Source: Eggerthellaceae bacterium
GTDB lineage: Bacteria > Actinomycetota > Coriobacteriia > Coriobacteriales > Eggerthellaceae
DNA length: 64,000 nucleotides
Assembly (NCBI GenBank): GCA_022791455.1
Contig: JAAVZC010000001.1
Span: 124,001-188,000, forward strand
Reading direction: 5' to 3'
The notes below the pieces were generated by a model, which did no database searches, was not told the origin of the DNA, and saw only the letters and a program-made list of their open reading frames with translations. Position numbers and translations under genes: made by a program. Numbering within the stretch: position 1 is the first letter of the stretch; each line of letters opens with the position of its first letter. Positions 42,561 through 51,197 of the stretch are shown one piece after another.

Positions 42561-43253
42561 ATGGCGCTCGATCAGGAAATCATCGACTATCTGCGCGACA
42601 GTGCTGAAACCTATCGCTTTCTGTCCCAGATGGTGTTCAAGGAACTGAATGCCGAGGCCATTGCCGCGGTGGCGGAGATTGAGTTTCCCGCCGAGACCGG
42701 CAACGCCCATCTGGACGAGGGCTACCGCCTGGTGCGCCGCTACTTCCGTTTCTCTGCTGAAGACAGGCGCACGCAGCTGGCTTGCGAATATGCCCGCGTG
42801 TTCTTGGCGGCCGGTGTGTACGGCAAGGGGGAGCGCACCGCGGTGCCCTACGAGTCGGTGTTCACGAGCCCCGAGCGCATCATGATGCAGGCTTCCCGCG
42901 ACGATGTGGTGCGGGTGTTCCTGCGGGACGGGTTCCAGGTGAACCCCGATCTGCATGAGCCGGAGGATCACTTGGCCTTCGAGCTGGAGTACCTGGCCCA
43001 TATGAGCGAGCGGGCCGCCGCGCTGGCGGAAGCGAATGACGTGGCCGCCCTGCTGCAGAACCTCGATCGCCAGTGCGCGTTCGTCGACGCCCACGTGCTG
43101 AACTGGCTGCCCCAGCTGGCCGCCACGGCCCGTCAGTTCGCCAAGCTTGCCTTCTACCCCGGCATGCTGCTGGTGGCTCAGGGCACCGCCGAGGCCAGCC
43201 GCCTTACGTTGCAGGACATTGCCGCCGAGCTTTCCGGCGCGAAAGCCGCGTAA
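42561..43253 (+). CDS. TorD/DmsD-family Mo-enzyme chaperone
   Basis: A 230-residue all-helical protein of the TorD family. These chaperones bind the Tat signal of a molybdoenzyme and help cofactor insertion before export. The pattern LACEYARVFLAAG, then PYESVFTSPERIMMQ (near residues 75-110), is diagnostic. ATG 42561 follows AAAGGAGGT. It presumably serves the reductase at 38198; the other two Mo clusters have no chaperone of their own and might share it. Confidence 0.9.
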   Translation: MALDQEIIDYLRDSAETYRFLSQMVFKELNAEAIAAVAEIEFPAETGNAHLDEGYRLVRRYFRFSAEDRRTQLACEYARVFLAAGVYGKGERTAVPYESVFTSPERIMMQASRDDVVRVFLRDGFQVNPDLHEPEDHLAFELEYLAHMSERAAALAEANDVAALLQNLDRQCAFVDAHVLNWLPQLAATARQFAKLAFYPGMLLVAQGTAEASRLTLQDIAAELSGAKAA

Positions 43254-43265
43254 AGGGGGCCTGGC

Positions 43266-43907
43266 ATGCAGAAGAGCGAGGGCAGGGGAGAGGCGCCCGG
43301 ATTCAGCCGGCGCACCCTGGTGATTGGCGGCGCCGCGGTGGCGCTGGGGGCGGTGTGCGGCGTGGTCGCGATGCCGCTTGCGGCCAGCGTCGATGTGTTG
43401 CGTCCTCCTGGGGCGTTGGCGGAAGACGAGTTCATGGCCCGCTGCATTCGCTGCGAGCGCTGCATTTCCGTCTGCCCCACCAATGTGCTGGCCCCCATGC
43501 CCATCGAGCAGGGGATCCTGGCCGTGCGCACGCCCTTCGTGACCTTCGCCAACGACAGCTGCACCTTCTGTGACCAGTGTCGCATTGTGTGCCCCACTGC
43601 CGCCATCGAAGCAGTAGACCCGTTGGCGCCACAGACGGGGCGCATCGGCGTTGCGGTAGTGGACCCGGCCCGTTGCGTTGCTTTCGAGCAGGCGGGCACC
43701 TGCGGCGTGTGCGTGGACGCATGCCCGTACGGAGCGCTTTCCTTTGACGACGGGCGCCGGCCGGTGGTGGACGCGGCGGTATGCAACGGCTGCGGCGAGT
43801 GCGTGAAGATCTGCCCGGCCAATGTCCTCACGTCGTTTTCCGGCGGAGCCACGCGTGGCATCAATGTGGTAACTGAGAAGCAATTTGCCGAAGGGGGCGT
43901 CGCATGA
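43266..43907 (+). CDS. NapG-like Tat-exported ferredoxin
   Basis: A 213-residue polyferredoxin with a Tat signal (FSRRTLVIGG, residues 13-22). Four [4Fe-4S] motifs: CIRCERCISVCP, CTFCDQCRIVCP, the longer CVAFEQAGTCGVCVDACP, and CNGCGECVKICP. NapG-type proteins work with NapH as a quinol dehydrogenase delivering electrons to exported reductases. The next gene is a NapH homologue, overlapping by 4 bp, so this operon has a second quinol-linked electron input besides DmsC. Confidence 0.9.
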   Translation: MQKSEGRGEAPGFSRRTLVIGGAAVALGAVCGVVAMPLAASVDVLRPPGALAEDEFMARCIRCERCISVCPTNVLAPMPIEQGILAVRTPFVTFANDSCTFCDQCRIVCPTAAIEAVDPLAPQTGRIGVAVVDPARCVAFEQAGTCGVCVDACPYGALSFDDGRRPVVDAAVCNGCGECVKICPANVLTSFSGGATRGINVVTEKQFAEGGVA

Positions 43908-44881
43908 GCCTGAAGAAGAACGAGGCACAGGGCGGCGCGGCTGCCCCTCAAGAGCCGGTGGCCTTAGGCACGCGGCAAGGGCGCGCGATGCGCCGGGCTC
44001 GCACTGTCACGCTGTTGGCGGTGTTCGTTGCGGTCATAATCTCGCTGGCTTTCGATTCTGGCTTGGGAACGCCGTCATCGTTTGGCATCGGGCAGTTCTT
44101 CCTGTTGTGCCCGCTGGGCGGTTTGGAGGCGCTGCTTGCCAGCAAGGCACTCATTCCAGTGACCCTCATCTCGCTTGTGGTGGTGTGCGCCGGCGCGCTG
44201 CTGTTCGGCCGCGCCTGGTGCGCATGGGGCTGTCCGGCCCCGGTTATTCGCCGCTTCTTCAAGCGCGATCCGAAGTTCACGGGGCTCGGCTCTGGCGACG
44301 GACCCAACGCCTGCAGCGCAGGTCATGGCGTCGAGACGGGTTGCGGCGGCGGCTGCAGCGGGGCGGCGCAGGTGCGCGGCCTGCGGCAGCGCCTGTCCCA
44401 TACCGGTCGCGACCCCCGCACATGGACGCTCGTGGCGGTGCTCGTAGCGGCGCTTATTGCCGGTTTCCCGCTGTTTTGCCTGGTGTGCCCCATTGGGCTG
44501 ACCTTCGGCACGGTGGGGTCTCTCTGGCACCTCATCGTGGACAAGCAGATGACGCTTTCGGTGCTGGTGTTTCCCGCAGCGCTGCTGGTGGAACTGGTGC
44601 TTTATCGCAAGTGGTGCATGAACTTGTGCCCCATTGCCGGGCTGCTGAACATCTTTGGCCAGGCGGCGGTGCTGTTCCGCCCGCGCCTGAACGAGGCCAC
44701 CTGCCTGCGGGCCGACGGCACCCCCTGCACCGTGTGCACCGCCGTGTGCTCCGAGCGCATCGACATGCACGACGCAGACGGCGCCATCCAGCTGGGAGAC
44801 TGCACCCGCTGCGGCGAATGCGCCAAAGCCTGCCCCACCGCCTCCATCACCTTCGCCATCGCACCCGAGAAGACGAAGTAA
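43904..44881 (+). CDS. NapH-like membrane ferredoxin
   Basis: A 325-residue membrane protein with about four transmembrane helices. It has the NapH-type Cys motifs RAWCAWGCPAP and KWCMNLCPIAG on cytoplasmic loops. A C-terminal ferredoxin domain carries two [4Fe-4S] sites (CTVCTAVC preceded by a Cys, and CTRCGECAKACP). A Gly/Cys-rich insert (CGGGCSGAAQ, near residue 147) is not typical. It oxidises menaquinol and passes electrons to the NapG-like protein. Confidence 0.9.
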   Translation: MSLKKNEAQGGAAAPQEPVALGTRQGRAMRRARTVTLLAVFVAVIISLAFDSGLGTPSSFGIGQFFLLCPLGGLEALLASKALIPVTLISLVVVCAGALLFGRAWCAWGCPAPVIRRFFKRDPKFTGLGSGDGPNACSAGHGVETGCGGGCSGAAQVRGLRQRLSHTGRDPRTWTLVAVLVAALIAGFPLFCLVCPIGLTFGTVGSLWHLIVDKQMTLSVLVFPAALLVELVLYRKWCMNLCPIAGLLNIFGQAAVLFRPRLNEATCLRADGTPCTVCTAVCSERIDMHDADGAIQLGDCTRCGECAKACPTASITFAIAPEKTK

Positions 44882-44930
44882 GCAAGGGCACCCCATTCAC
44901 ACCGGAGCGTTCGGCGACCAAGAAAACCAA

Positions 44931-44987
44931 CAGCGCTCAAAGAAATCAACGGAAATCAAAGAAATCAACAGCGCTCAAAGAAATCAA
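44931..44987 (+). repeat. Three-unit 19-bp tandem direct-repeat array at the promoter of AAA ATPase 1
   Basis: Three exact copies of TCAAAGAAATCAA start at 44937, 44956 and 44975, giving a 19-bp period. The six bases before units 1 and 3 are CAGCGC; before unit 2 they are CGGAAA. The array covers the expected -35 region of a promoter whose -10 TATAAT is at 44993-44998. It is iteron-like and is a probable binding site for a regulator, possibly the ATPase itself. Confidence 0.8.
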
Positions 44988-44992
44988 GGGCC

Positions 44993-44998
44993 TATAAT
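44993..44998 (+). promoter_or_regulatory. -10 box of AAA ATPase 1
   Basis: A consensus TATAAT lies 34 bp before the chosen start. No consensus -35 is present because the repeat array occupies that position, suggesting activator- or repressor-dependent control. Confidence 0.65.
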
Positions 44999-45031
44999 GG
45001 CGGAAAGGTTTCTCTAGCGAAGGTGATGACC

Positions 45032-46150
45032 ATGGTGGATGTTGTGAGCGAATCTGCTGTTCCCGATAATCTGTTCAGCCCCGAATTCGGGCGCGTACCT
45101 GCGATCATGGCGGGACGATCTGCCGTAATTGAAGAGGTGCTCGATGCGTTCCGGGAAAGGGTTGGCAATCCCAATCTGTGCACGCTGCTCGTGGGTGCGC
45201 GTGGCATGGGGAAGACCGCGCTGCTGTCTTATCTGGGGAACGAGGCGCAGAAGATGGGCTGGGTTGCGGCTGAAGTGACGTGTGGCCCGGGAATGCTGGA
45301 AGATATCTTGCAGCGGGCAAGGGAGTCGGCCTCCCATCTTTTGGAGGCGAGCTCGAAGCGAAAGATCACTTCACTCGAGGTGCACCCCCTAGGAGCGGTG
45401 GGCTGGGAGAACGCCGAACAGCCCCTCAACTGGCGCTCGGAGATGAACATGCTCCTCGATGATCTTGCGGCGTCGGGTACGGGTTTGGTGATCACTGTTG
45501 ACGAGGCGGATGCTGCCTCCGAAGAGTTGACGCGCCTCATTGTCACGTACCAGCATTTTGTGCGCGAAGGAAGGGAAGTGTCGCTGATCATTGCGGGGCT
45601 GCCCTTCAACATCGAGGCCATCCTGTCAGGCAAGAGCACCTCTTTCCTTCGCCGGGCCGCCCGCTACGATCTTTCCCTGCTGCCCGCGTATGAGGTGGAG
45701 GAAGCGTTCCGCCTGACGGTGGAGGAGGGCGGCCGCCATATCGATCCGGAGGCGCTGGAGGATGCTGTCGGACGGATCGGCGGTTTCCCCTACATGCTGC
45801 AACTGCTGGGCTACCGCGCGTGGCGCGCGGCGGGAAGCCGGAACATCATCGAGCGGGCAGACGTGGAAAACGGCGCGAAGATTGCCCAAGGAGAGTTGGA
45901 CTATCGTGTGTTTGACGCCACGTTCAACGAGCTTTCTAAGGGCGATGTGCGGTTTCTCGAGGCCATGCTGGAAGATGAGGGGAGCACTGCAAGGGCGGAT
46001 GTGGCGAAGCGGCTCGGAAAGAAATCCGGCTTCGTGTCCACATATAAGAAGCGCCTGCTTGCGGCTGGAGTCATCGAAGAGCCTCAATCGGGACAATTCG
46101 TTTTTGCCCTTCCCGGCTTCCGCGATTACCTAACGCGCCGCCTTGGTTGA
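45032..46150 (+). CDS. AAA ATPase with C-terminal winged helix (ATPase 1)
   Basis: A 372-residue P-loop protein of the archaeal-ATPase-like/STAND-related type. Walker A is GARGMGKT (residues 55-62), Walker B is LVITVDEAD (near 148-156), and PYMLQLLGYRAW lies in the lid region (near 250). The C-terminal 75 residues look like a winged helix (GSTARADVAKRLGKKSGFVS, then KRLLAAGVIEE). I use ATG 45032, with GAAGG upstream; ATG 45026 or GTG 45023 are possible. It is a single gene with its own repeat array and no operon partner. It is a paralogue of the ATPase at 54978. Function unknown; DNA binding is likely. Confidence 0.85.
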   Translation: MVDVVSESAVPDNLFSPEFGRVPAIMAGRSAVIEEVLDAFRERVGNPNLCTLLVGARGMGKTALLSYLGNEAQKMGWVAAEVTCGPGMLEDILQRARESASHLLEASSKRKITSLEVHPLGAVGWENAEQPLNWRSEMNMLLDDLAASGTGLVITVDEADAASEELTRLIVTYQHFVREGREVSLIIAGLPFNIEAILSGKSTSFLRRAARYDLSLLPAYEVEEAFRLTVEEGGRHIDPEALEDAVGRIGGFPYMLQLLGYRAWRAAGSRNIIERADVENGAKIAQGELDYRVFDATFNELSKGDVRFLEAMLEDEGSTARADVAKRLGKKSGFVSTYKKRLLAAGVIEEPQSGQFVFALPGFRDYLTRRLG

Positions 46151-46204
46151 GATCAAATCGGCTGAAGCGAAGGTAAGTTTCGTTTAACCCATCACCGCAA
46201 AATT

Positions 46205-46252
46205 GCGAATTTTGTTACAAATAGGCCATTTGAAATCGCGAATTTTGTTACA
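46205..46252. repeat. Pair of GCGAATTTTGTTACA repeats 33 bp apart
   Basis: Identical 15-mers at 46205-46219 and 46238-46252, each preceded by AAAT and one variable base. The 33-bp period is about three helical turns. It lies between two convergent genes, where no promoter is needed for either, so it looks like an orphan regulatory site. Confidence 0.7.
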
Positions 46253-46272
46253 TGCCACCTTTTAGCGTAGAG

Positions 46273-47718
46273 CTAGATGCCGGCGGCTTCTTCAGGGGCC
46301 GCCGTTTTTGTGTTGGTGCCTTCCGCCGCCAGCTCGCGTGCAAGCGCACGGCGCTTCAGGGCGTAGAAGAAGGCCACCAGCGTGCCCGCTACTGCAATGG
46401 CACAGGCCACGACCACGGCAGCAGCGAAGCCGTCCGCTTGCGCCACGTTGGCGGCCACGCCGCCGGCCTGCGCGGTGGCTGCCACCGAGGACAGCACGCC
46501 GATGAACAGCGACGGCCCGATGGAGGCGGCTATCTGGATGAACGTGTTCAGGATGGCCACGCCGTGAGGATGTTGACGGGGCAGCAGCGTCTCCAAGCCG
46601 GCCGCCTGCGAAGGTGAGAGGATGAAGCCAACACCCGCGTACACCGCAACGGAGGCCGCCAGCACGCCGATGAGCGAAAGTTGCGTGGCGCACAGGCACA
46701 CTGCCAGCTGGCCCACGGCAATGAGGGCAAACCCCGCCGGCAGCAGCGGCCAGCAGCCCTTGGAATCCATGATCTTGCCGCCAATGAGCGCCGTCACGGC
46801 ATTCACCAAAATGGGCGCCAGCAAAAGCGCGCCGGCCTCGAGCGCCGTGGTGCCCAGCGCCCCCTCGAAGTACAGCGGCAACAGCACGCTCATAGAGAAC
46901 GTGGTCATCATGGCCACCACCATGAGCGCGCACACCGGGGCGAACAGCGCGTTATGCATGGGCCCCAAGTTCAGCAGCGGGTTGGAGATGCGGTGCTGGC
47001 GAATGACGAAAGCGGCCATGCAGGCCAGTCCCACCGCGATGGAGCCTAAGGCCAGCATCGTGTTGGACAGGATGAGTGAAAGTCCGAACACGAAGGTGAA
47101 CAGGCCCAGCGCCGAGAGTGCCACCGAGGCCACGTCCAGCTTCACCGCTTCGGGTTTCGCGATGTTGCGCATGAAGAACAGGGCGGCTACTGCCAGGATG
47201 ATGATGAAGGCGGCGGGCGGGATAAAGATGCTGCGCCAGCCGAAGGTGGTCACCATGACGCCGCTTACTACCGGTGCGAGTGCGGGCCCGAAAGTAATCA
47301 TGCAGCTGCCGATGGAAAGGTAGGTGCCGGTCTTCTCGCGCGGGGCCACTGCCAGCACGGTGCTCATCATGATGGGGATGAAAATGCCGGTGCCCACCGC
47401 CTGCGCCAGGCGGCAGATGAGGAACAGCGGCCACACGGGAACGAAGTACGTGGCCACGAGACCGCCCGCCAGAAAGGCCGCGGCGCACAGGTACAGGGTG
47501 CGCAAAGGCAGCCGCTTGCTCAAAAACGCGGTGGTGGTGACCACAATGGCGGTGACGATCATGTAGCCGGTTACCAGCCATTGGGCGGTGTTGGCGTCCA
47601 CGCCGAATTCGCCCATGATGCTGATGAGGGCCACGTTGATGGTGTTCTCGTTGAATGAGGCCACGAATGCACTGCCATAGAGGATGGCAAGCATGGGGAT
47701 AACGCTTTTCTGCTTCAT
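46273..47718 (-). CDS. DHA2-family MFS efflux transporter
   Basis: A 481-residue drug:H+ antiporter with about 14 transmembrane helices. It has FVASFNENTINVALI at helix 1 and ICRLAQAVGTGIFIPIM at the family motif region. It is related to the transporter half of the MFS-CBS fusion at 26961 but has no CBS tail. I use ATG 47718; the upstream in-frame extension is probably untranslated. There is no linked regulator except the unrelated ATPase 1 downstream. Substrate unknown. Confidence 0.88.
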   Translation of the reverse strand: MKQKSVIPMLAILYGSAFVASFNENTINVALISIMGEFGVDANTAQWLVTGYMIVTAIVVTTTAFLSKRLPLRTLYLCAAAFLAGGLVATYFVPVWPLFLICRLAQAVGTGIFIPIMMSTVLAVAPREKTGTYLSIGSCMITFGPALAPVVSGVMVTTFGWRSIFIPPAAFIIILAVAALFFMRNIAKPEAVKLDVASVALSALGLFTFVFGLSLILSNTMLALGSIAVGLACMAAFVIRQHRISNPLLNLGPMHNALFAPVCALMVVAMMTTFSMSVLLPLYFEGALGTTALEAGALLLAPILVNAVTALIGGKIMDSKGCWPLLPAGFALIAVGQLAVCLCATQLSLIGVLAASVAVYAGVGFILSPSQAAGLETLLPRQHPHGVAILNTFIQIAASIGPSLFIGVLSSVAATAQAGGVAANVAQADGFAAAVVVACAIAVAGTLVAFFYALKRRALARELAAEGTNTKTAAPEEAAGI

Positions 47719-48024
47719 GAAAGATTCTTTCGATGACGCCGAAGTGCGGCGCTCGCGGAGAGGCAACGAGGGAGCGGCCACACAACTGGACTTACGGTTC
47801 TCACTGCTCGTTGCACTGGAAATGGTAAGGAACCCCCTGGCTAACATGGGGGCACTTTTTCCCAAAAGGGGGGAAGTGTTTCGTTAGTGGCAAAATGGAG
47901 AAATATCCCATGGATTAGGCGCTCACCAGGTGTTTTACCTCAAATTGAAGGATGGGAAGGGGAGATGGCGGCGATGCTCGTTGGGCTGCGGTAGCGTTCT
48001 CCTTCCGAAAGTTGCACGCAAAAG
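47719..48024. other. Intergenic region upstream of the DHA2 transporter
   Basis: No credible gene was found. It includes a dyad with arms near CACTTTTTCCC and GGGGAAGTG (about 47853-47878) that could be an operator for the transporter promoter. Confidence 0.4.
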
Positions 48025-48052
48025 GAACGGCCCGCCGTTTGGCGGGCCGTTC
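48025..48052 (-). terminator. Terminator of the FecCD-type ABC operon
   Basis: A perfect 12-bp stem GAACGGCCCGCC/GGCGGGCCGTTC with a 4-nt loop. On the minus strand it is followed by CTTTT. Confidence 0.85.
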
Positions 48053-48087
48053 TTCGTTTCTCAGCGCGAAAGTGAGATGCCGCGATT

Positions 48088-49239
48088 TTACTGCTGGGGC
48101 ATGGCGTCCTTCAGCAGGTCGGCCAGCTCCTCGTCGGAGAGGTCGTAGTTGTACATAGTGCTGTAATAGGCGCGGGTGACGTCGGCGATGGTGTCGTCGA
48201 AGGCATCCGGGTACAGCAGGCGCGGCAGCCACTGCAGACCCATCAGCTGGTTCACGGTGGGCGGGTTGTTCATCCAGCAGTAGGGGTCGCCGGGTACCTG
48301 GTAGTAGTTGTGGTTGTCGATGGCGGCGATGCCGGCCCACGCGGGGTTGTCGCCCACGGTGTCGTAGATGCTGCCTTCCTGGAAGATGATCAGGTCGGGG
48401 TTCCACAGCGCAATCTGCTCCAGGCTGATCTCGTTGCCGTTGCCCTTGCCGGACACGTCGTCCACCACGACCACGTTGTCGGCCACCATGTCGATGACGG
48501 CGCCCTGGAAGGAGGTCTTGGCGATGGCGTTCAGGCCGTTCTCGCCCAGCAGGTAGGCCATGTGCACCCGCTGGTCCTCGGGGATGTTGACCATCGTGGA
48601 TTCAGTCTTCTCGTACACGGCCGTGCAGTATTCGGACAGCTCAGAGCCGCGCTCTTCCATTCCCAGCAGCTCGCCCAGGCGCGCGTAGGCGGCGCCGTAG
48701 TCGGAGAGCTTCGCCTCGATGAACACCACCGGAATGCCCAGCTGCTCCTGCAGCGCGTCCAGGTCCTCCTTGGCGCCCTTCTTCGCCTCGCCGGTGTCGA
48801 TGATCACCTGCGGGTCGGCGGCCGCTACCGCCTCGCGGTTCAGGGTGTCGGAAGCGCCCAGCACCGCGCCGAACACGGGGTAGTCCTTGAACTTCGCGCC
48901 GAAAATCTTCAGCTGGTCGTCATTGAGCTCCTGGGCCAGGCCCACCATCTTGTCGGGGGCCATGGTCAGCAGCACCTGCTGCGCGGTGAAGCCGGAGGGG
49001 CAGATGCGGTCGATCTGAGTCGGCAGCTCCACGGTGCGGCCGAGGTCGTCGGTGAAGCTGATGGTGTCGGCCGCGGCGGGCTCGTTGCCCTGCGTGGCCT
49101 CGGCGGGAGTGTCCTGCTTCTGGGCGTCCTGCTCGGCCGCGTCGTTTCCGCATCCTGCCAAGCTCAAGGTCAGGCAGGCGCTCAGGGCCACGGCTCCCAC
49201 CAGGCCAAGGAAGCTCCGTCTTGTCGCTTGAATCTTCAA
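48088..49239 (-). CDS. ABC importer substrate-binding lipoprotein (FecB/BtuF/MolA class)
   Basis: A 383-residue extracytoplasmic binding protein. It starts at TTG 49239 with AAAGGA upstream. The N terminus combines twin arginines (TRRSFLG) with a lipobox (LSLAGC). The mature part has a class III periplasmic-binding fold: DDLGRTVELP, then RICPSGFTAQQVLLTM, with a long connecting helix. Such proteins bind siderophores, cobalamin, heme or, in the MolA group, molybdate and tungstate. It is last in a permease-ATPase-binding protein operon. Confidence 0.9.
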   Translation of the reverse strand: MKIQATRRSFLGLVGAVALSACLTLSLAGCGNDAAEQDAQKQDTPAEATQGNEPAAADTISFTDDLGRTVELPTQIDRICPSGFTAQQVLLTMAPDKMVGLAQELNDDQLKIFGAKFKDYPVFGAVLGASDTLNREAVAAADPQVIIDTGEAKKGAKEDLDALQEQLGIPVVFIEAKLSDYGAAYARLGELLGMEERGSELSEYCTAVYEKTESTMVNIPEDQRVHMAYLLGENGLNAIAKTSFQGAVIDMVADNVVVVDDVSGKGNGNEISLEQIALWNPDLIIFQEGSIYDTVGDNPAWAGIAAIDNHNYYQVPGDPYCWMNNPPTVNQLMGLQWLPRLLYPDAFDDTIADVTRAYYSTMYNYDLSDEELADLLKDAMPQQ

Positions 49240-49329
49240 TCTGTGTCCTTTCTCCGATTGCACACTATCGATAGGGCCGTTGCGCGGGCCTTGCCAGGAA
49301 CTTCCGGACGCCCCTGGCAAAACCGTCGG

Positions 49330-50115
49330 TCACGAGCCTTCTATCTCGCTTAAAGGCACGCAGACGCGCACCTTGTCGCCATAGAGGGAATTAACTTCCA
49401 CATCGATTCCGTACAGCTGGCTGATGAGCTGCGAGGTAATGACGTCGTGGGGGTTGCCGAAGGCCTGCAGGCACCCTTTGTTGATGACCATCGTGGAATC
49501 CGAGTAGAGGAAGGCGTGGTCGGGGTTGTGGGTGGACTGCACAATGGAGAGCCCCTCGCGGGCCAGCTGGCGCACGCAGGAGAGCACGCGCACGGTGTTG
49601 CCGTAGTCCAGTGCGCTGGTGGGCTCGTCCATGATGATGGTGCGGGCGTTTTGCGCGATGGCGCGGGCGATGAGCACCAGTTGCTGCTCGCCGCCGGAGA
49701 TTTGCGTGTAGGTGCGGTGGGCCAAGTGCCCAATGCCGATGCGCTCGAGTGCCTCGTGGGCGCGGCGCAGCTGGGCGGGGCCGGGGGTGGCCAGCAGCTT
49801 CAGATCGTTGCCGGTGGCCATGAGCACCACGTCCACCACTTCGTAGTCGTAAACCGGGGCGTGGGACTGGGGAATGTAGGAGATCTCGCGGGCGCGCTCC
49901 CGCACCGAGAGCTTCGCCAAATCCTTCCCATTCACAAGGATAGTGCCGCTGTAGTGGGGGTTCAGGCCCAGGATGCAGCGGAACAGGGTGGATTTCCCCA
50001 CGCCGTTGGGGCCCAGTACGTTCACCAGGCACCCGTCGGGGATGGTGAAGGACAGGTCGTGCAAAATCTCGCGGCTGCCGTAGGAGAAGGAAAGGTTTTT
50101 GACTTCGATGCTCAT
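49330..50115 (-). CDS. FecE/BtuD-like ABC importer ATPase
   Basis: A 261-residue ATPase. Walker A is GPNGVGKST (near residue 37), the signature is ISGGEQQLV (near 140), and Walker B is TIIMDEPTSALD (near 160). ATG 50115 overlaps the permease end by 4 bp. The permease class marks it as part of a type II importer for a chelate or oxyanion. Confidence 0.93.
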   Translation of the reverse strand: MSIEVKNLSFSYGSREILHDLSFTIPDGCLVNVLGPNGVGKSTLFRCILGLNPHYSGTILVNGKDLAKLSVRERAREISYIPQSHAPVYDYEVVDVVLMATGNDLKLLATPGPAQLRRAHEALERIGIGHLAHRTYTQISGGEQQLVLIARAIAQNARTIIMDEPTSALDYGNTVRVLSCVRQLAREGLSIVQSTHNPDHAFLYSDSTMVINKGCLQAFGNPHDVITSQLISQLYGIDVEVNSLYGDKVRVCVPLSEIEGS

Positions 50116-51197
50116 ACTTTCTTCCTCCGTGTGATCAGGTAGAGGAAGAAGGGCGCGCCGACGAAGGCGGTGAGGATGCCGATGGGGATTTCCGCCGTGG
50201 TGGCCAGGCGGGCGATGTCGTCGACAATCAGCAGGAACGTGGCGCCCATCAGCATGGACGCGGGAATGAGCTTGCGGTAGTCGGCGCCCACCAGCATGCG
50301 GCACAGGTGCGGAATGACCAGGCCCACCCAGCCGATGATGCCGGTGACGCACACGCTGGCGGCGGTGATGAGGGTGGCCGCGATGATGACGACGGTGCGC
50401 GTGCGGCGGGCGTTCACGCCCATAGTGGCGGCTTCGTCGTCGCCCATGGTGAGGATGTTGATGCGCCAGCGAAGGCCCAGCAGCACCAGGCAGCCGATGG
50501 CCATGATGGGCGCCACCATGACTATTTTGTCCATGTTGGCGCCGGTCAGGCTGCCCATGAGCCAGTAGGTGATGTCTGCCAGCTCGTCGGTGGGGTCGGC
50601 CACCAGCTTGGCGTAAGAGACGCCCGCCTGGAACAGCGAGCTGACCATGACGCCCGCCAGCACTACGACCATCATGTGGTTGCCACGGGCGCGGGCGCTA
50701 ATGAGCAATACGAGGAACACGGTGAACAGGGCCATGGCGAAGGCGAAGCCGGAGACAGCAATCGAGCTCAGTCCCAGCAAGATGGCGACGGCCGCGCCAA
50801 AAGCGGCGCCTTGACTGGCGCCCAAGATGTCGGGGGAGACTAGCGGGTTTTGGAAGGTGCCCTGGTACGCGGCGCCGGCAACCGCCAAACAGCAGCCCAC
50901 CATGAGGGCCAGCAAGATGCGGGGCAGGCGCACATGGAAGAACAAGGTGGCCTGCTGGTCGGTCCAGGTTTGGTCCAGGGGGACGATTTGGTTCACGAGC
51001 ATGGCCACCGCCTGGGCAGGGTCGATGGGGTAGCGGCCAAGCATGAGGGATATGGCGGCAGCTGCTACGAGTGCGCAGACCAGGGCGATGACGATGGCCG
51101 TTGCCCGGCGAGCGGCGGCAGAATGCAGGGGTTTTTGCGGGGTGCCCGCACTTTGGGTGGCGGCATGTTTGATCCCCGGTAAGGAAGAGCCCCTCAT
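50112..51197 (-). CDS. FecCD-family ABC importer permease
   Basis: A 361-residue permease with about ten transmembrane helices. Family motifs include LPRILLALMVGCCLAVAGAA (near residue 90) and PHLCRMLVGADYR (near 300). I take ATG 51197 with GAGGGGGA upstream instead of ATG 51233. It is the first gene of the operon and divergent from the NTPase gene. Confidence 0.93.
   Translation of the reverse strand: MRGSSLPGIKHAATQSAGTPQKPLHSAAARRATAIVIALVCALVAAAAISLMLGRYPIDPAQAVAMLVNQIVPLDQTWTDQQATLFFHVRLPRILLALMVGCCLAVAGAAYQGTFQNPLVSPDILGASQGAAFGAAVAILLGLSSIAVSGFAFAMALFTVFLVLLISARARGNHMMVVVLAGVMVSSLFQAGVSYAKLVADPTDELADITYWLMGSLTGANMDKIVMVAPIMAIGCLVLLGLRWRINILTMGDDEAATMGVNARRTRTVVIIAATLITAASVCVTGIIGWVGLVIPHLCRMLVGADYRKLIPASMLMGATFLLIVDDIARLATTAEIPIGILTAFVGAPFFLYLITRRKKV

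Noticed and set aside
44928-44987. Possible CRISPR array
   Set aside because: Units are 19 bp in tandem without unique 30-nt spacers, there are only three, and no cas genes are near. An iteron-like promoter array fits better.
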